Origin: Buxus sempervirens
Taxonomy: Eukaryota; Streptophyta; Magnoliopsida; Buxales; Buxaceae
Assembly: GCA_947561395.2 (NCBI GenBank)
Contig: OX387194.1
Location: 24,581,536-24,645,535 of the forward strand
Direction of reading: 5' to 3'
DNA length: 64,000 bases
Shown: in pieces, positions 61,490-64,000 of the stretch
Layout of the letters: each line of letters opens with the position of its first letter
Numbering within the stretch: the stretch's first letter is position 1
Translations under genes and position numbers: made by a program
The notes under the pieces: model-generated
Told to the model about the DNA's origin: nothing
What the model saw: the letters and a program-made list of their open reading frames with translations, nothing else
Databases searched by the model: none

Positions 61490-62046
61490 ATATTTATCAA
61501 TGTACCATAGATTTTACGTTTATCTTTCCTAGTTTTGGATGCTAGTTTATCAATTCAAGCAATTCGATAAATAATTGTAACACATATGAATGCTTATATA
61601 TGAATGTACATATATTTATAATATTTCTAATATCTTAAAGGGTTCCATAAGTGGGACGGTCGTGACGAAGCAACAGCTCTACCACCAAATGAAGGTCGCC
61701 CTTTTCATTGGAATTTTTATCTTTTCAAATCGTTGTAATTCAAGTTCTTTGATCATACAAATATCTAATTGTCCTCATAATATAAATATAAGTTTGATTA
61801 TTGATGTTTAGTTGTTATTTTCAAGCTCTTATTAGCTATAATGATTTGCCCTCTCATTACAGGTGTGCTCATTGTCTTTTGTTATTTTTAATGTACTTAT
61901 TTTTTAATAAGTCAATATATTATATCATATGTTATTGTTTTTTACAATTTTTGGTTGTCTTCTTGGTGAATGCTCTTTTAACTTTTAATTTGGACTCCAA
62001 TAATGTCTTTACATCATGATTCACCGTGGGACATTAGTCATAAATC
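61490..62046. repeat. duplicated exon I-II segment, copy B, splice-dead
   Basis: Homologue of 12752-13314. Exon I copy (61641-61711) still reads FHKWDGRDEATALPPNEG, but five bases including the GTAATT donor are lost. The exon II copy (61825-61862) is open, but its acceptor CAG is CAA. Similarity ends at CATAAATC (62046), where caulimovirid sequence begins. Confidence 0.85.
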
Positions 62047-62569
62047 CAATAGTGAAAGATAATAATACTTATAGCATGAATGAAGTATTTGAGTTAAAAT
62101 TCGTAAATCTGGGGAACCTACTATAAAAGACCTCAAAATAGAAATAAATTAGGTCAAACAAGAAATAAGATATTTAAAAAGAAAAATTAATACTTTAGAA
62201 GAAAATTAAACAATATCAAAATTAGCTATTCTTGAAACAAGCCTTAAAGATAAAGAAAAAGAAATTGTTTACGATGAACCTCAATTTTTAGATATGATAT
62301 CTCAACAGGTTCAATCTCAGAAATGGTATACTAAAATAGTTGTAGTTGTAAATGGTGAATATATTCTAGAAACAAAGCCTTATTAGATTCAGATGCAGAC
62401 ATAAATTGTATTAAAGGACTTATTCCTACTAGATATTTTGAAAAGAACACTCAAAATCTTAATACTACTAGTGGACAAGAACTTAATATTAAATATAAAT
62501 TGCCAAAAGCACATGTTTGTAATCAAGGAAGACGTATTCCTACATCTTTCTTATTAGTAAGGAACCTAT
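62047..62569 (+). pseudogene. endogenous caulimovirid fragment: coiled-coil and protease region
   Basis: A Lys/Glu-rich stretch (62090-62270) leads into an aspartic protease region. The active-site triad usually written D-(T/S)-G reads LLDSDAD here (62381-62401), so Gly is replaced by Asp. Downstream NCIKGLIP and YKLPKAHVCN blocks are caulimovirid in character. Several stops and a frame change near 62370 make it dead. It lies directly upstream, in viral gene order, of the block that starts at 3398. Confidence 0.75.
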
Positions 62570-64000
62570 TGTGAGACATGGAAAATCACCTACGTGATCT
62601 CCTGATCATCACACGGGGTTCACAAAATAAAGAAGTTGCCACCACTCATGTTAGGTGTGAATGGACACCAAAGTGAGCATAAAAGGTAAAAATAGAGTTA
62701 AAAGTAGCTCTACTTCATGGTTAAATCTAGAGATCAGGTAAGGGGATTAGGTTATGAGTAGAGGAAGGTGTTAGGCACCCCTACTCATCCATACAAGATG
62801 GTAGTCATATGCTATTCATGCTTAGAAATTGCTTGCTAACATAATTACTCAAAAAGTGCTTGATAAGGGACGAACACTGTGAGATTTTTCCACATGAGTA
62901 GTCTAATTGATACTGGACTCTCTATAGATGTATCACTTCTAGGACTTCATGATCAAGTAAAAATCAAAGTACAACTTGAATAAAAGCAAGCTAAAACAAA
63001 TTTGGAAATTTTAGTAGAAAATGAAGCTATTTGAGCTTGAAAACTTCAATCAGTCATAAATCATTCAAATCAAATTCAAATTGAATGAAACCAAAGCCAT
63101 TTGAAAACTTATGTTAAGTAGAAGACTTAGGAAAAATTCCAATTTAACCCAATTAAAATCAGAAGAGATATACTTGTTTTAAATCTGCTGTTGTAAAAAG
63201 GTAAAAGTAGTGAGTGGCCAACTTTGAAAGCCTATTCGTGCAGATTGGTTCCATTAAATCCTTGAAAATTGGCATGAATGAAGTATGAAGTACCATATTT
63301 CGAAAGAAATAAGCCTTACACAAAACTTCATCCATTTGTGACTTGTGTGCCCTCTCAAACATGCTTAGAGGATTACAGATTGACTTTGTAATATGTTACT
63401 GAGCAGTTCAGAGTCAATCAGACACACAAAACTCGAATCAAAATTAAAACTCATGAAATCAATTGGATTTGAAAGAGGACTCATAAAGGAAGACTCAAAA
63501 GTTGAAATCACTCAAATCGGAGTTAAAATGAGCCTTTGGTGCTCAATCAAAGTGACAAGTGCATCAATGTGGTCTGATCTGACTCATCAACTTTGATTAA
63601 ATAGTTTGAAAAATCGGCTCCATATAAATTGCTCAAATTTTATAGAATTAAACTAGACATCTTCACCTATCGGATGTCTTTAGAATCACTCAAAAATTCA
63701 TTCGAATGATGAAGTTATGAATGATCCAAGACAAGGTACAGGTTCTGTCCAGATTTGAAAACTTTGAGTAAAACCAAGCCAAAATAGTGTGTGTGTGCAT
63801 TTGATTCAATTGATCTGGATTGAAATCACTTGAAATGAGTTGTAAAACATTCAAAAAGCTTTTGGGTAAGGATTTGGCTCAGATCTCTTATTAGTTGGAG
63901 AGGATGAGCCAAATCTAGCCACATTGAGGCAAAAAGCTCAAAATAGAGAGATTAGACCATAAGGTCTTCTCCAGAAGATAAAATCACTTGAAACTAATTC
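62570..64000. mobile_element. left end of an LTR retrotransposon (Tat/Ogre-like)
   Basis: It starts TGTGAGACATGG right after CCTAT, breaking the caulimovirid protease. GAAGTTGCCACC (62641-62652) and GGAAGGTGTTAGGCACCCC (62765-62783) resemble sequence found near the primer site of plant Tat/Ogre elements, read in reverse. The rest, to the window edge, has no credible coding frame. The element continues beyond the window. Confidence 0.5.

Overview
The window is plant nuclear DNA, most likely from a flowering plant. The evidence is AT-rich introns with GT..AG borders, several plant retrotransposon classes (L1-type LINEs, Tekay/Del-like Ty3/gypsy, Tat/Ogre-like LTR sequence, a TRIM), MITEs, and relics of an endogenous pararetrovirus (Caulimoviridae). 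I cannot name the species. There is no sign of bacterial genes, rRNA, tRNA or CRISPR. Most of the 64 kb is nested transposable-element sequence, and nearly all coding signal is broken.

Layout. 1-3397: right-hand part of a Tat/Ogre-like LTR element. 3398-~7990: relic of a caulimovirid genome (late protease/RT-RNase H, a downstream ORF, intergenic region, tRNA-Met-type primer site, start of the first ORF). ~8000-12700: non-coding DNA, an AT-rich tract, a hAT-like MITE and a possible gene remnant. 12904-13779: three in-phase exons of a small gene I do not recognise. 15350-17225: LINE fragments. 17462-49282: nine exons of a nardilysin-like M16 metallopeptidase on the plus strand, with introns up to 13.5 kb filled by LINEs, a Ty3/gypsy element and long solo LTRs. 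The N-terminal catalytic exons are absent, one internal exon is missing and there are at least three frame lesions, so I treat it as a pseudogene or fragment. 50236-50619: a complete TRIM. 50955-~59270: a decayed Tekay/Del-like chromovirus split by a 2.9-kb solo LTR with a perfect target-site duplication. 60549-61375: a MITE and a tandem repeat. 61490-62046: a second, splice-dead copy of exons I-II of the unknown gene. 62047-62569: another caulimovirid piece (protease). 62570-64000: left end of an LTR element.

The most unusual signals concern how the locus was assembled. (1) The pararetrovirus piece at the right edge and the one at the left edge look like the two flanks of one LTR-retrotransposon insertion: both carry the 5-bp duplication CCTAT, the element ends are TG and CA, and the viral frame would stay open across the empty site. 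Yet the right flank lies about 59 kb before the left flank, which points to a large head-to-tail duplication or an assembly join. (2) A 1.5-1.7 kb intron segment with the same LINE insertion sits in front of two different nardilysin exons 30 kb apart. (3) Several long LTRs share termini and a recurring CTCGAGC-type motif, but carry different minisatellites internally.
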